A stretch of 64,000 nucleotides of DNA from Planomicrobium sp. YIM 101495 (GCF_009707665.1 NZ_WLZW01000001.1:1-64000); one strand, 5' to 3'; positions 16,450-25,107 are shown, counted from the stretch's first letter. Translations and numbers: made by a program. Notes: a model not told the origin generated them from the sequence alone.

Positions 16450-17646
16450 TTGACAAACCGTCGTTTATTTACATCAGAATCAGTAACGGAGGGCCACCCG
16501 GACAAGATTTGTGACCAGATTTCGGATGCGATCCTCGATGCAATTTTAGTAGAAGACCCGAACGCACGCGTGGCGTGTGAAACAACCGTAACAACCGGCC
16601 TTGTGCTTGTGGCTGGCGAAATCACGACTTCAACGTACGTCGATATCCCGAAAGTGGTCCGTGAAACGGTCAAGGAAATCGGCTACACACGTGCGAAATA
16701 CGGCTTTGACTCCGAAACAAGCGCAGTGCTGACTGCGATCGACGAGCAGTCGCAGGATATCGCAGCGGGTGTCAACGTGGCACTGGAAGCACGTGAAGGC
16801 CAGATGACAGACAAAGAACTTGATGAGATCGGCGCAGGGGATCAGGGCTTGATGTTTGGTTATGCGAACAACGAGACCGAGGAATTGATGCCACTTCCGA
16901 TTTCGTTGGCGCATAAACTTGCACGCCGTCTGGCTGAAGTGCGCAAAGAAGAGATTCTTCCTTATTTGCGTCCGGATGGCAAAACACAGGTGACTGTCGA
17001 ATATGATGAGAACAACAACCCGTTGCGTGTCGACACGATCGTCATTTCCACTCAGCACCACCCGGAAGTGACGCTTGAACAGATCCAGCGCAACATCAAA
17101 GAATATGTCATCAAGGAAGTCGTTCCGGCGAACTTGCTGGACGATGAGACGAAATACTTCATCAACCCTACAGGCCGTTTCGTTATCGGTGGACCTCAAG
17201 GGGATGCAGGACTCACTGGCCGCAAAATCATCGTCGATACGTACGGCGGCTATGCACGCCACGGCGGCGGAGCATTCTCCGGCAAGGACGCGACGAAAGT
17301 CGACCGCTCGGGTGCTTATGCAGCGCGTTACGTAGCGAAGAACATTGTTGCATCCGGCCTTGCGGATAAATGCGAAGTGCAGCTCGCATATGCGATCGGC
17401 GTCGCCCATCCGGTATCGATTTCAGTCGATACGTTCGGAACAGGGAAAGTTAGCGAAGAGAAGTTCATCGAGCTTGTCCGAGGCAACTTCGACTTGCGAC
17501 CAGCAGGGCTGATCAAAATGTTAGACCTGCGCCGCCCGATCTACAAACAGACGGCAGCGTACGGCCATTTCGGCCGCACGGACATCGATTTACCGTGGGA
17601 ACGCACTGATAAAGCAGCTGCTTTGAAAGAACAAGCGGGAATTTAA
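16450..17646 (+). CDS. metK: S-adenosylmethionine synthetase
   Basis: Makes S-adenosylmethionine from methionine and ATP. The protein shows the ATP-binding segment [30 protein letters not shown] and the [16 protein letters not shown] loop. TTG 16450 is preceded by AAGGAGGA at seven bases and yields 398 residues, matching the family; an ATG at 16387 would add an unrelated 21-residue lead. About 190 bases of leader separate it from the riboswitch terminator. Confidence 0.97.
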   Translation: MTNRRLFTSESVTEGHPDKICDQISDAILDAILVEDPNARVACETTVTTGLVLVAGEITTSTYVDIPKVVRETVKEIGYTRAKYGFDSETSAVLTAIDEQSQDIAAGVNVALEAREGQMTDKELDEIGAGDQGLMFGYANNETEELMPLPISLAHKLARRLAEVRKEEILPYLRPDGKTQVTVEYDENNNPLRVDTIVISTQHHPEVTLEQIQRNIKEYVIKEVVPANLLDDETKYFINPTGRFVIGGPQGDAGLTGRKIIVDTYGGYARHGGGAFSGKDATKVDRSGAYAARYVAKNIVASGLADKCEVQLAYAIGVAHPVSISVDTFGTGKVSEEKFIELVRGNFDLRPAGLIKMLDLRRPIYKQTAAYGHFGRTDIDLPWERTDKAAALKEQAGI

Positions 17647-17649
17647 TCG

Positions 17650-17700
17650 GAAAGCCGGTTCGGAATGGGGAGTTGCCCCGTTCTGGACCGGTTTTTTTTT
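17650..17700 (+). terminator. metK terminator
   Basis: An imperfect GC-rich stem (GCCGGTTCGGAATGGGG with GCCCCGTTCTGGACCGGT) is followed by nine T. Confidence 0.85.
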
Positions 17701-17810
17701 GGTTGGTAGGGGGGGTTGCAAATTAGTAGCTAGAGGCAGTCTTGCTACTACTTCTGCGACGAAGCAGCGAAGCGAGACAGAAGCAGGAGCATTTTCAATA
17801 TTTCGCGTTT

Positions 17811-17873
17811 GATTGCAGAATAATTGATTTAGTTGCAGTATCCAGCCGCGTAGTTGCAGTATCACAAAAACCA
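17811..17873 (+). repeat. Three degenerate units with an exact 21-bp period
   Basis: Units start at 17811, 17832 and 17853 with the core GTTGCAGTATC (first unit ATTGCAGAATA). The reverse complement GATACTGCAAC resembles the core of the five-unit array at 2485-2582, so this seems the same repeat class in the opposite orientation. Confidence 0.7.
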
Positions 17874-17939
17874 GGTTGTTTCGCCGGTCCACACAGCGGG
17901 AAGAGAGGAAAGTGAGCAATTCTAAAGGAGTGGATTGGA

Positions 17940-18587
17940 ATGAATATACTCGTAATCGGAGCGAACGGACAAGTCGGACGCAATATCGTCAAAGAACTGG
18001 CGGAATCGAATCACGATGCAGTTGCCATGGTCCGCAAAGAACAGCAAGTCGACACGCTGAAAGAATTGGGCGCAGCGAAAGTGGTGCTGGCCGATTTGGA
18101 GAAAGATTTCAGCGACGCGTTCGACGGCGTGGATGCCGTCATTTTCGCAGCGGGTTCAGGGCCGAAGACGGGACCGGACAAAACGCTGACAATCGACCTA
18201 TGGGGATCGGTCAAAGCGATGCGCTACGCGGAAGAAAAAGGCGTCAAGCGCTTTGTACAATTGAGCTCGGTAGGAACCGACAATCCGGATGCCGGCGGGG
18301 AATCGATGAAACCATATTTGGTCGCAAAACGTGCAGCGGATGATCTGTTGCTGACGACGGGACTGGAATATACAATCGTCCGTCCGGGGCCGCTTTCGGA
18401 TGAAGAGAAATCCGGAAAGATCGAAGCGACGACGGAAGGGTTCGAATCGTTCGAGAACCGCTCGATTCCGCGTGCCGATGTGGCGAATGTCCTCGTCAGC
18501 GTGATCGACCGGCCGAACACGTATAACAAGATCTTCGAGGTTTTGCAAGGTGAACACGAAACAGGGCAGGCGCTCGAGTCTTTATAA
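17940..18587 (+). CDS. NAD(P)-binding oxidoreductase, atypical SDR (YhfK-like)
   Basis: A 215-residue Rossmann protein with the N-terminal dinucleotide motif GANGQVGRNIV (residues 7-17), DLEKDFSDAFDGVDAVIFAAG and an LSSVGTDNP...YLVAKRAADD segment giving Y-x3-K. It lacks a long C-terminal substrate domain, like the short atypical SDR group annotated as NAD-dependent epimerases or NmrA-like proteins. Substrate unknown. AAAGGAGTGG precedes the ATG. It stands alone between two terminators. Confidence 0.88.
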   Translation: MNILVIGANGQVGRNIVKELAESNHDAVAMVRKEQQVDTLKELGAAKVVLADLEKDFSDAFDGVDAVIFAAGSGPKTGPDKTLTIDLWGSVKAMRYAEEKGVKRFVQLSSVGTDNPDAGGESMKPYLVAKRAADDLLLTTGLEYTIVRPGPLSDEEKSGKIEATTEGFESFENRSIPRADVANVLVSVIDRPNTYNKIFEVLQGEHETGQALESL

Positions 18588-18596
18588 GCCGTCATT

Positions 18597-18637
18597 AAAA
18601 AAGTCCGGAAGAGCTCTAGCTCATCCCGGACTTTTTC
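18597..18637. terminator. Bidirectional terminator
   Basis: AAAAAAGTCCGG and CCGGACTTTTT form a stem between the convergent SDR and carbonic-anhydrase-family genes. Confidence 0.92.
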
Positions 18638-18640
18638 ATT

Positions 18641-19159
18641 TTATTTCGGATTTTGCAATGATTTATAATATGCACCTTTTTCCGCATACTCGCGAACGAC
18701 CCGTTTCATATCCTTGATATCCTCATCATTCAAAGGACGCACCACTTTCGCAGGACGGCCGAATGCGAGCATGCCCGGTGGAATCACTTTTCCTTGCGGG
18801 ACGAGGCTGCCGGCGCCGATGAATGCTCCTTCGCCAATCTCCGCACCGTCGAGGATGACCGAGCCCATGCCGATCAACGCACCTTTCCGGACAATGCAGC
18901 TGTGGAGCGTCACTTGGTGGCCGACCGTTACATTGTCTTCAAGGATGAGTGGCTTGCCCGGACTTTGATGCAGCACGCACAAGTCCTGGACATTCGTGCG
19001 GTTGCCGATGATGACCGGCGAGACGTCGCCACGGATGACCGTATTGAAGAAAATGGAGGATTCAGAGCCGATGGTGACATCGCCGGTGATTGTCGTGAAG
19101 TCCGCGATGAAAGCGGATGGATCTATTTGCGGGTGTTTGCCGTCATATGGATAGATCAT
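18641..19159 (-). CDS. ytoA: Gamma carbonic anhydrase-family protein, YtoA-like
   Basis: A 172-residue left-handed beta-helix protein built of hexapeptide repeats. Metal-binding His positions are visible in LHQSPGKP and GHQVTLHSC. The family includes gamma carbonic anhydrases and uncharacterised PaaY/YrdA-type proteins, so activity is not assured. ATG 19159 follows AAAGGAG; earlier in-frame codons would run into the divergent gene's promoter region. Confidence 0.93.
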   Translation of the reverse strand: MIYPYDGKHPQIDPSAFIADFTTITGDVTIGSESSIFFNTVIRGDVSPVIIGNRTNVQDLCVLHQSPGKPLILEDNVTVGHQVTLHSCIVRKGALIGMGSVILDGAEIGEGAFIGAGSLVPQGKVIPPGMLAFGRPAKVVRPLNDEDIKDMKRVVREYAEKGAYYKSLQNPK

Positions 19160-19262
19160 GGAAAAACTCCTTTGGTCGAAATAAGATATGTATAATGGTA
19201 TCATTTGTGTTCCAAAGGTCAAGATAGCACGGGGAAACTGCAGCAATGAGGAGGAAGAGCAG

Positions 19263-20066
19263 ATGTGGAAATGGCAGGCGGAAGGACAGGCGAATGGTGT
19301 GATTGTGCTTGTACATAGTGCGTATGAACATCACAAACGGTACAGTTGGCAAATCGAGGAGTGGAAGAAAGCGGGGTTTCACGTCGTCATGCGGGATTTG
19401 GCTGGACATGGATCAGGACGGACGACGAAAAAAGCGCATCTCACCGACTTTGCTATCTACGAGCAGGAAATCGACGAAATGGTCCGGACAGCGATGGCGG
19501 AAGAGTTGCCGGTGTTCATCGTCGCCCACGGGTTCGGTGCGATGCTCGCCATCAGTTACTTAAGTTCGGCAAAACCACCCGTTGCAGGCGTTGTATTTAC
19601 GTCACCGTGGCTTCAACTCAAGAAAACACCTTCAAAGGCAGCAGGTGCTTTGTCCGGCCTGCATAAACTGATGGGCAGTTTGAAAGTCGATCACGGATTG
19701 ACGGTCCATGACTTGACGCGCAATCCGGACACGATCGAAGCATTGGAAGAAGACGCATTGTACCGCCCGGTCGTCACGATCAAATGGTACCGTGAGCTGC
19801 AGCATTATATGAAGCAGATCGCGGCAGGGAAGATCCGTTTACCCGACATTCCACTCTATGTCCACACCGGAGGAAACGACATCGTTACAGACAAAGAAGC
19901 GCCAAAAATCTGGCTGAAAAACCAAAGCTTGAACGAATTCGCTTTCAAGGAGTGGAAACATGCATCCCACGATCTGTTCCAGGAACCGGAGCGGGAAGAT
20001 GTCTTGATCGCATCGCATTTCTTCATGAAGAATGTGTTGCGCTCGCTTGGATATGCAGTGAAATGA
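19263..20066 (+). CDS. YtpA-like alpha/beta hydrolase lacking the nucleophile serine
   Basis: A 267-residue relative of B. subtilis YtpA (phospholipase in bacilysocin synthesis), recognisable from MWKWQAEG, YSWQIEEWKKAGFHVVMRDLAGHG and the C-terminal HDLFQEPERED. The nucleophile elbow, normally GHSMGG, reads AHGFGA, so the expected Ser is Gly90 (GGG, 19530-19532). The oxyanion segment reads VHSAYEHH instead of an HG motif. The Asp (GGNDIVTD) and His (HASHD) are kept. As sequenced it should not be an active serine hydrolase. ATG 19263 follows GAGGAGGAAGAG. Confidence 0.88.
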   Translation: MWKWQAEGQANGVIVLVHSAYEHHKRYSWQIEEWKKAGFHVVMRDLAGHGSGRTTKKAHLTDFAIYEQEIDEMVRTAMAEELPVFIVAHGFGAMLAISYLSSAKPPVAGVVFTSPWLQLKKTPSKAAGALSGLHKLMGSLKVDHGLTVHDLTRNPDTIEALEEDALYRPVVTIKWYRELQHYMKQIAAGKIRLPDIPLYVHTGGNDIVTDKEAPKIWLKNQSLNEFAFKEWKHASHDLFQEPEREDVLIASHFFMKNVLRSLGYAVK

Positions 20067-20080
20067 CAGGAGGGAAGAAT

Positions 20081-21097
20081 ATGATCCGCTATAGTATTCT
20101 AGACCAATCGCCTATTTCAGAAGGCAGTACTGCTTCGGAAGCACTCCAGCAGACGGTGAAACTTGCCGGGAAGGCGGAAGAGTGGGGCTACACACGTTTT
20201 TGGGTGTCGGAACATCACGATGCGCCGACACTTGCCGGCTCCTCGCCGGAAATCCTGATTGCGCGACTGGGAGCAGCGACAGAGACGATCAGACTCGGCT
20301 CGGGTGGTGTCATGCTGACGCATTATTCACCGTTCAAAATCGCAGAAAATTTCAAGCTACTCCATGCGCTTTATCCAGACCGGATCGATGCAGGCATGGG
20401 CCGTGCGCCAGGCGGAATGCCGCGCGCATCGTATGCCTTGAACGATGGAAAGCTGCGTGACGCTTCGAAATTCCCGGAACAGCTTGATGAACTGCACATG
20501 TATTTGCATGATGCGATCCCTGAAGACCATCCGTATTATGGAATGAAAGCGACCCCGCTGGCAAAAGGCGTACCTCCTGTATGGCTGCTCGGATCGAGTG
20601 AAAACTCGGCAAGGCTCGCAGCGGAAAAAGGCTTGCCGTATATGTTCGCCCATTTCATCAACGGAGAAGGCGGGCAAAAGTTCGCTAAAACGTATCGTGA
20701 TAATTTCCAAACATCCGGAGGCAGCAAGCCATATGTCGGTGTCACGATTTTCGCTGTATGCCAGGAAACAGCGGAACAAGCGGAACGCGTCGCCTCATCA
20801 ATGGATTTGGCGCTCGCACAAAGTGCGCAAGGCATCCCGTCGAACGGCACACCGCCGCCGGAACGCGCGATGAATTATCCGTACACGAAATTCGAGAAAC
20901 TGCTCGTCGAAGAAAACCGCAAGAGAATGATCGTCGGAAATCCGCAACAAGTCGGGGATGCACTCGAGCAGCTCGCGACAGACTACGGAGCTGACGAAGT
21001 GATGTTCGTGTCGATGGCATATGATTTTCAGGACAAATTGAAGACCTTCGAATTGATTGCTAAGGAAATGAAACGGCGGGGACAGAGAATATTTTAA
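20081..21097 (+). CDS. Luciferase-like flavin monooxygenase (LLM class)
   Basis: A 338-residue TIM-barrel protein of the bacterial luciferase superfamily, similar to the MsnO8/YhbW group: N-terminal YSILDQSPISEGSTASEAL, WVSEHHDAPTLAGSSPEILI, and GSGGVMLTHYSPFKIAENFKLL. Members use reduced FMN; the substrate is unknown. ATG 20081 follows CAGGAGGG and lies 14 bases after the YtpA-like gene, suggesting one transcript. Confidence 0.9.
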   Translation: MIRYSILDQSPISEGSTASEALQQTVKLAGKAEEWGYTRFWVSEHHDAPTLAGSSPEILIARLGAATETIRLGSGGVMLTHYSPFKIAENFKLLHALYPDRIDAGMGRAPGGMPRASYALNDGKLRDASKFPEQLDELHMYLHDAIPEDHPYYGMKATPLAKGVPPVWLLGSSENSARLAAEKGLPYMFAHFINGEGGQKFAKTYRDNFQTSGGSKPYVGVTIFAVCQETAEQAERVASSMDLALAQSAQGIPSNGTPPPERAMNYPYTKFEKLLVEENRKRMIVGNPQQVGDALEQLATDYGADEVMFVSMAYDFQDKLKTFELIAKEMKRRGQRIF

Positions 21098-21197
21098 GAT
21101 GGAAAAACAGTTGATAGGAAAAATAACCGCCACCCGCCGACCAAGCTTGCCAACTTTTCAAACCCATTGTAAGATGAAGGAAATGAATATTCATGAG

Positions 21198-21348
21198 TAA
21201 CATGTGCCTTTCGGGGAGAATAGGGAATGGAGTGTAATTCTTCAGCGGTCCCGCCACTGTAACGGGGAGTTCAACCGGGCAAGCCACTGGATTTCGGTCT
21301 GGGAAGGTCGGTCGAACAATGATCCAAAGCCAGGAGACCTGCCTGTTT
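21198..21348 (+). ncRNA. Cobalamin riboswitch
   Basis: Conserved blocks appear in order: GTGCC, AGGGAATGG, CCGCCACTGTAA, AAGCCACTGG, CTGGGAAGG and the B12 box AAGCCAGGAGACCTGCC (21326-21342). A terminator follows and then the cobT remnant. Adenosylcobalamin would be expected to repress. Confidence 0.95.
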
Positions 21349-21373
21349 GCGAACTGGATAAAGATCATGGAAA

Positions 21374-21417
21374 AGTCTTTTGTTTATTTGCTGCGCAAAT
21401 AAACGGAAGGCTTTTTA
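21374..21417 (+). terminator. Terminator of the B12 riboswitch
   Basis: A 17-bp stem (21374-21390 with 21396-21412) includes GTTTATTTG/CAAATAAAC and is followed by TTTTATTTT. Confidence 0.88.
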
Positions 21418-21439
21418 TTTTGTGGAGGGGAAGATGGAG

Positions 21440-22476
21440 ATGAATTTATTACAACAGACGATGAACCGAATTGAACCACTGAACGAGGTAGTGATGGAAA
21501 ATGCGAGAGAAAGAGTGGGCAGGCCGAAGAGTCTTGGACGATTGGAGGACCTGGCAGTACAATTAGCAGGCATTCAAGGGGAGCTGTATCCGGAAGTGAA
21601 GCGGAAGGCGATTATTGTGATGGCTGCTGATCACGGCGTTTATGAAGAAGGTGTTTCGTCCAATCCACAGGAAGTGACGTATGCGCAGACGACGTTCATC
21701 GCGAAAGGTCTTGCGGGAGTCGGCGTGTTAGGGAAAATGGCCGGTGCAAAAATTGTAGCCGTGGATATCGGTGTGAAAGGAATTTATCCGAGCTGAACGG
21801 AAGTAATCGACCGCAAAATTAAGAATGGTACCGACAATTTTGCGAATGGACCTGCGATGACAAGAGAAGAAGCGATCCGTTCACTTGAGACCGGCATTGA
21901 GATGGTACAGCAGCAAGTAGACAAAGGTGTGCAGCTGCTAGGGACCGGGGAAATGGGAATTGGGAATACGACGCCGAGCACAGCTATCTTGTCTGTATTG
22001 GGTAGCATCGATCCTGTTGAGATTACAGGAAGAGGAGCGGGAACCGGCGATGGCGGAATTCCGCACAAAGTGCAAGTCATCAAGAAGGCAATCGAACTCA
22101 ACGCGCCGGACAAGGACGATGGGATCGATTTTTTGCCAAAAGTGGGTGGGTTGGAAATTGGAGGCATGGCAGGCGTGATGATCGGAGCGGCAGCGAATCG
22201 AATCCCGGTGGTCGTGGACGGCTATATTTCGACGATTACAGCGTTGATCGCGGTGTCGATTGAGCCGAATGCGAAAGGCTACTTGTGACATCGCACGCAA
22301 GCGCTAAACCTGGCGGGAAGAAGGCGGATGAACTTATGGGCATTGAGCCGATGCTGTTCATGGACATGTGCCTAGGCGAAGGATCGGGTGCTGCACTCGC
22401 GTTCCCAATCGTAGAAGCGGCTTGTGGGATAATCAAGAATATGGCGACGTTCGAAGAGGTCGGAATGGAGATATAG
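21440..22476 (+). pseudogene. cobT: cobT pseudogene (nicotinate-nucleotide:DMB phosphoribosyltransferase)
   Basis: Three consecutive segments together span CobT: RPKSLGRLEDLAVQLAGI...MAADHGVYEEGVS, then GPAMTREEAIRSLETG...GTGEMGIGNTTPS...GRGAGTGDGGI, then [21 protein letters not shown]. An in-frame TGA at 21794-21796 interrupts the first; the frame continues beyond it (TEVIDRKIKNGTDNF). A one-base loss near 22286 (TTGTGACATCG) shifts the remainder. CobT activates the lower base in cobalamin assembly. ATG 21440 follows GGAGGGG. Two independent lesions make sequencing error less likely than decay. No other cobalamin genes are nearby. Confidence 0.9.
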
Positions 22477-22487
22477 AGAGAGAAAAG

Positions 22488-22528
22488 AAACGTTCGTAAA
22501 GTGTTTTCACACATTTACGAACGTTTTT
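22488..22528. terminator. Bidirectional terminator
   Basis: AAACGTTCGTAAA (22488-22500) pairs with TTTACGAACGTTT (22514-22526), between the cobT remnant and the convergent membrane-protein gene. Confidence 0.92.
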
Positions 22529-22536
22529 TGTCCAGC

Positions 22537-22992
22537 TTACATCAATTCTTTATTCCTGTTATAGGAGCGTTTGAGCGAGGTGCAATTAATGAAAAACATC
22601 ATCAATCCGGCGAGCGCCGAAAATAGAAAAATGCCGATCCAGCTACTCATATCTGCTGGTACTCCGCTAACGAGAGGATACAATAAAAAGAAGATTACGG
22701 TGAATCCGATCGATTTGATGCGCACCACTCTTAACTCTTTTTTGTACTCCTGCACAGTCGCGATATCGGTAAATTCGATGCCCGAGACGATATATCTGCC
22801 AAGGACATAAACGACGAATAACCCAACATGCAGGAATAGAACTGTTTCCACATCGAGGCTCATAAATCTGCTGCAAATAAATGTAACGAATAGAGAAAGG
22901 AGAAGAACGATCGCTCCTTCCGAGAAGAAATACAGCATTTTCTTTTCTTTGTATTCATCAGACGGCAGTAAAAAAGATATCCAAGATTTCAT
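22537..22992 (-). CDS. Small membrane protein of an HTH-linked module, copy 1 (DUF3278-like, tentative)
   Basis: A 151-residue protein starting KSWISFLLPSDEYKEKK, with about four hydrophobic segments and a basic tail (LKRSYNRNKEL). I cannot assign a function; the family resembles DUF3278, a label given from memory. ATG 22992 overlaps the stop of the upstream HTH gene by four bases (ATGA), so the pair is translationally coupled. A paralogous pair lies at 32645-33474. Confidence 0.85.
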   Translation of the reverse strand: MKSWISFLLPSDEYKEKKMLYFFSEGAIVLLLSLFVTFICSRFMSLDVETVLFLHVGLFVVYVLGRYIVSGIEFTDIATVQEYKKELRVVRIKSIGFTVIFFLLYPLVSGVPADMSSWIGIFLFSALAGLMMFFINCTSLKRSYNRNKELM

Positions 22993-23189
22993 TCCGACTC
23001 GACCTCCCAAAATAATTCATCTAGCGTTTTGTTTAGTTCCTTCGCGATCGCGATACAAAGTTGGAGACTGGGATTGTATTGCCCTTTCTCGATCAACCCG
23101 ATCGTCTGTCTTGTCGCTCCGACCCGCTTGGCCAATTGTTCCTGTGTGATGGACAGGCTCATCCTTGTCACCTTCACATGATTCTTCAT
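22989..23189 (-). CDS. XRE-family transcriptional regulator, copy 1
   Basis: A 66-residue single-domain HTH regulator with ITQEQLAKRVGATRQTIGLIEKGQYNPSL and a short C-terminal segment LDELFWEVE. ATG 23189 follows GGGTGGA. It precedes and overlaps a membrane-protein gene, a pairing seen twice in this window. Tandem dyads at 23206-23243 are the probable autoregulatory sites. A protein this short likely works as a dimer. Confidence 0.93.
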   Translation of the reverse strand: MKNHVKVTRMSLSITQEQLAKRVGATRQTIGLIEKGQYNPSLQLCIAIAKELNKTLDELFWEVESE

Positions 23190-23205
23190 TGTTCCACCCG
23201 CTCTT

Positions 23206-23243
23206 TGCAATATATATGTGTCATATGAAATTTATATATTACA
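23206..23243 (-). promoter_or_regulatory. Tandem dyads upstream of HTH module 1
   Basis: Two 18-base elements, TGCAATATATATGTGTCA (23206-23223) and TGAAATTTATATATTACA (23226-23243), are degenerate forms of TGTAAT-N6-ATTACA found intact upstream of module 2. Their starts are 20 bp apart. Confidence 0.6.
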
Positions 23244-23287
23244 TCATATTTTTGAAATGTCAAACACTTCAACGGAAATCGACGAAC

Positions 23288-23322
23288 AAAAAAGCGCAAT
23301 CCGTGAGTGGATTGCGCTTTTT
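23288..23322. terminator. Bidirectional terminator
   Basis: AAAAGCGCAATCC and GGATTGCGCTTTT surround a six-base loop, downstream of the small membrane peptide gene on the minus strand. Confidence 0.9.
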
Positions 23323-23330
23323 GATTTCAG

Positions 23331-23501
23331 TTATTTTTTTGGGGTTTTTGAGTCTTTAATGGAAACAAAAGATAATACAATAGCTGTGCCACTTGCAATC
23401 ATTGTTAATGTAGTCAGGGAACTGGATTCTTCTGTTATAAAGAGAGCATATAGTAAAAATAAAAAAATAACTAAACCGATTAATCTTATAATGTTTTCCA
23501 T
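23331..23501 (-). CDS. Small membrane peptide, unknown
   Basis: A 56-residue reading frame, MENIIRLIGLVIFLFLLYAL at its start, with two hydrophobic stretches (residues 4-22 and about 29-48) and a Lys-rich end (KDSKTPKK). ATG 23501 is preceded by AGAGGA at good distance and a terminator follows the stop. The two-helix hairpin layout and signals support a real gene. No family recognised. Confidence 0.6.
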   Translation of the reverse strand: MENIIRLIGLVIFLFLLYALFITEESSSLTTLTMIASGTAIVLSFVSIKDSKTPKK

Positions 23502-23572
23502 GATATCCTCTAAAAATAAAGTTCTACATGTATTTTACATTAGAAACAATTAGTGCTTCAATACACAGTCGT

Positions 23573-24544
23573 TCAATTTTGACTCTCTGTCCGCTCACAT
23601 ACAAGAATCTCCCGCAGGAACGATGATTTTTTGGCAACGCATCGATCGGTGACACTATAGCCAGCTTCTTCAATCATGTGGTCGATGGATTCGATTGTGA
23701 CGACAATCAATTTATCTGTGAACCGTGATGCGGCTTTCAGGATATCTAGCTGCTCATCAGATGTGACGTGCGTATAGAGATTATACGGCATATCGATGAT
23801 GGCCACATCATATTGCACTATGATATCGGCGATTGGCCCTAATTCGACGGATCCCGTCAAGCCGAAATGCGCGATATTCTCCCGTGAACCGTCAACGACC
23901 AGTGGGTTGATGTCCCGGCCGACAAGGTCGATTCCCATGGATATTGCTTCGACCAGTACCGTCCCAATGCCGCAACAAGGATCGATTGCTTTGATTCCTG
24001 CTGGATTCGGTACAGCGATATTGGCAATCGCACGAGCGACCCGCGTACTCAGCGCAGTGGAATATTCCCGCGGTTTTCGCTGATGCTTAAACCAAAAAGA
24101 TTCGCTTTCATCGTACTTCCCGAAATACCAGCGGCCATCATAAGGAATCAGTCCGAACGTAACATCGGGATGATGGAGATTTGCTTCTCCTGTGATGACG
24201 GCGCCAACCTTCCGTTCAATTTCACGTTTCCCCTCGAAATCCACTTGTTCAGCTGTGGAGAGGCCATTGATTTTCGGGAAAATCACTTTGAACGTGTTAG
24301 TTTCCAGATCCATTTCAGCGGCCTGCTTCAAAATATCAGCCAGTTCCGCACCTTCAAATAATACTTCAACCCTTACTTTCATAAATGGGCTTCTGCTTGG
24401 GTGGATGCCAATTGGACTTTTCAAGATTTTTTCTTCAGTGTCTTTCCCGAAAAATGCGCGCATTTCCAGCTGGCATAATTCTTTCTCATCTTGATGATAA
24501 GCATATGTATAGATGAATTCACCTGTCGGCGTTAATCGTTTCAA
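23573..24544 (-). CDS. TRM11-like RNA N2-guanosine methyltransferase
   Basis: A 323-residue SAM-dependent methyltransferase with an N-terminal THUMP-like half and a C-terminal Rossmann domain: motif I DPCCGIGTVLVEA (about residues 189-201), GRDINPLVVDGSRENI, and catalytic motif IV DMPYN in place of the usual D/N-P-P-Y. This matches the archaeal/bacterial TRM11 group that makes m2G in tRNA; the exact position modified is not known. The TTG start at 24544 is preceded by AAAGGACGGG. It is monocistronic. Confidence 0.87.
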   Translation of the reverse strand: MKRLTPTGEFIYTYAYHQDEKELCQLEMRAFFGKDTEEKILKSPIGIHPSRSPFMKVRVEVLFEGAELADILKQAAEMDLETNTFKVIFPKINGLSTAEQVDFEGKREIERKVGAVITGEANLHHPDVTFGLIPYDGRWYFGKYDESESFWFKHQRKPREYSTALSTRVARAIANIAVPNPAGIKAIDPCCGIGTVLVEAISMGIDLVGRDINPLVVDGSRENIAHFGLTGSVELGPIADIIVQYDVAIIDMPYNLYTHVTSDEQLDILKAASRFTDKLIVVTIESIDHMIEEAGYSVTDRCVAKKSSFLREILVCERTESQN

Positions 24545-24842
24545 CTAATCCCGTCCTTTGTATGCGCTGTGTCTCAGCTGCTTTCATAAGTATACCAATG
24601 ATTTCTCCGGGACTCGTGAAAAGAAAGGATTCTAAAGAATCGAGAATAGATAATCTCAACAAAACGGAATATGATGTAACACCGGTATTTGATTTTGAAG
24701 CAGGACAATTCACTTTCTTGGCTCAAGAGTACAAATCATCGCGCAAAGAGATTTAAGGAGCGAATGATGTTGATTTTGTGTGCGCTTCTCTGGAGCAGTG
24801 TTTTGAAACGCTATTGAAAAATGTGCGAAGCCGGGGTCATCA
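24545..24842. other. Intergenic stretch without a gene I can support
   Basis: A 64-codon open frame (24562-24756, plus) encodes a Lys/Glu-rich segment, and another open frame runs antisense. Neither has a ribosome site or a recognisable product. The region may hold a decayed gene, but I cannot name one. Confidence 0.3.
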
Positions 24843-24851
24843 TGCTATAAT
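24843..24851 (+). promoter_or_regulatory. Extended -10 promoter
   Basis: TGCTATAAT gives a perfect -10 hexamer with a TG extension, 26 bases before the start of the small basic protein gene. No good -35 is present at 17 bp. Confidence 0.55.
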
Positions 24852-24876
24852 GCAAGATAGTTATGGAGTGATGGAA

Positions 24877-25035
24877 ATGGCAAAAGAGAAGAAGAAAAGC
24901 GGCGTCGGCCAAGGAACCGGCAAGAAGGGCTGGAATCGCTGGAAGTCGGCTTCGAACAAGGCGAAGAGCTTTAAGCCGTATACGAGTAAGAGCAACAAAG
25001 AAGCTGCTGCAGAAAAATCCGCTGATAAAAAATAA
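24877..25035 (+). CDS. Small lysine-rich protein, unknown
   Basis: A 52-residue, very basic protein (MAKEKKKSGVGQGTGKKGWN..., many K, S, G) with no hydrophobic segment, probably disordered and nucleic-acid binding by composition. ATG 24877 follows TGGAGTG; ATG 24871 is possible. It has its own extended -10 promoter and terminator, which supports a real gene. No family assigned. Confidence 0.7.
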   Translation: MAKEKKKSGVGQGTGKKGWNRWKSASNKAKSFKPYTSKSNKEAAAEKSADKK

Positions 25036-25077
25036 TCTCGCAGTCCAATCGCTGAAATTAGATATGGGAGATGTAAG

Positions 25078-25107
25078 AAGCCGTCCTGATGAAGGGTGGC
25101 TTTTTTT
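25078..25107 (+). terminator. Terminator
   Basis: AAGCCGTCC (25078-25086) pairs with GGGTGGCTT (25094-25102, two G-U pairs), followed by T7. Confidence 0.85.

Noticed and set aside
16630-17409. A 259-codon open frame antisense to metK
   Set aside because: Shadow of a strongly coding gene; no ribosome site or recognisable domain.
23218-23553. A 111-codon plus-strand frame
   Set aside because: It crosses a terminator and upstream operators and lies antisense to the better supported 56-residue peptide gene.
24562-24756. A 64-codon plus-strand frame with a plausible-looking C-terminus
   Set aside because: No ribosome site, no promoter and no family; it could be a remnant, so it is mentioned only as part of the intergenic stretch.
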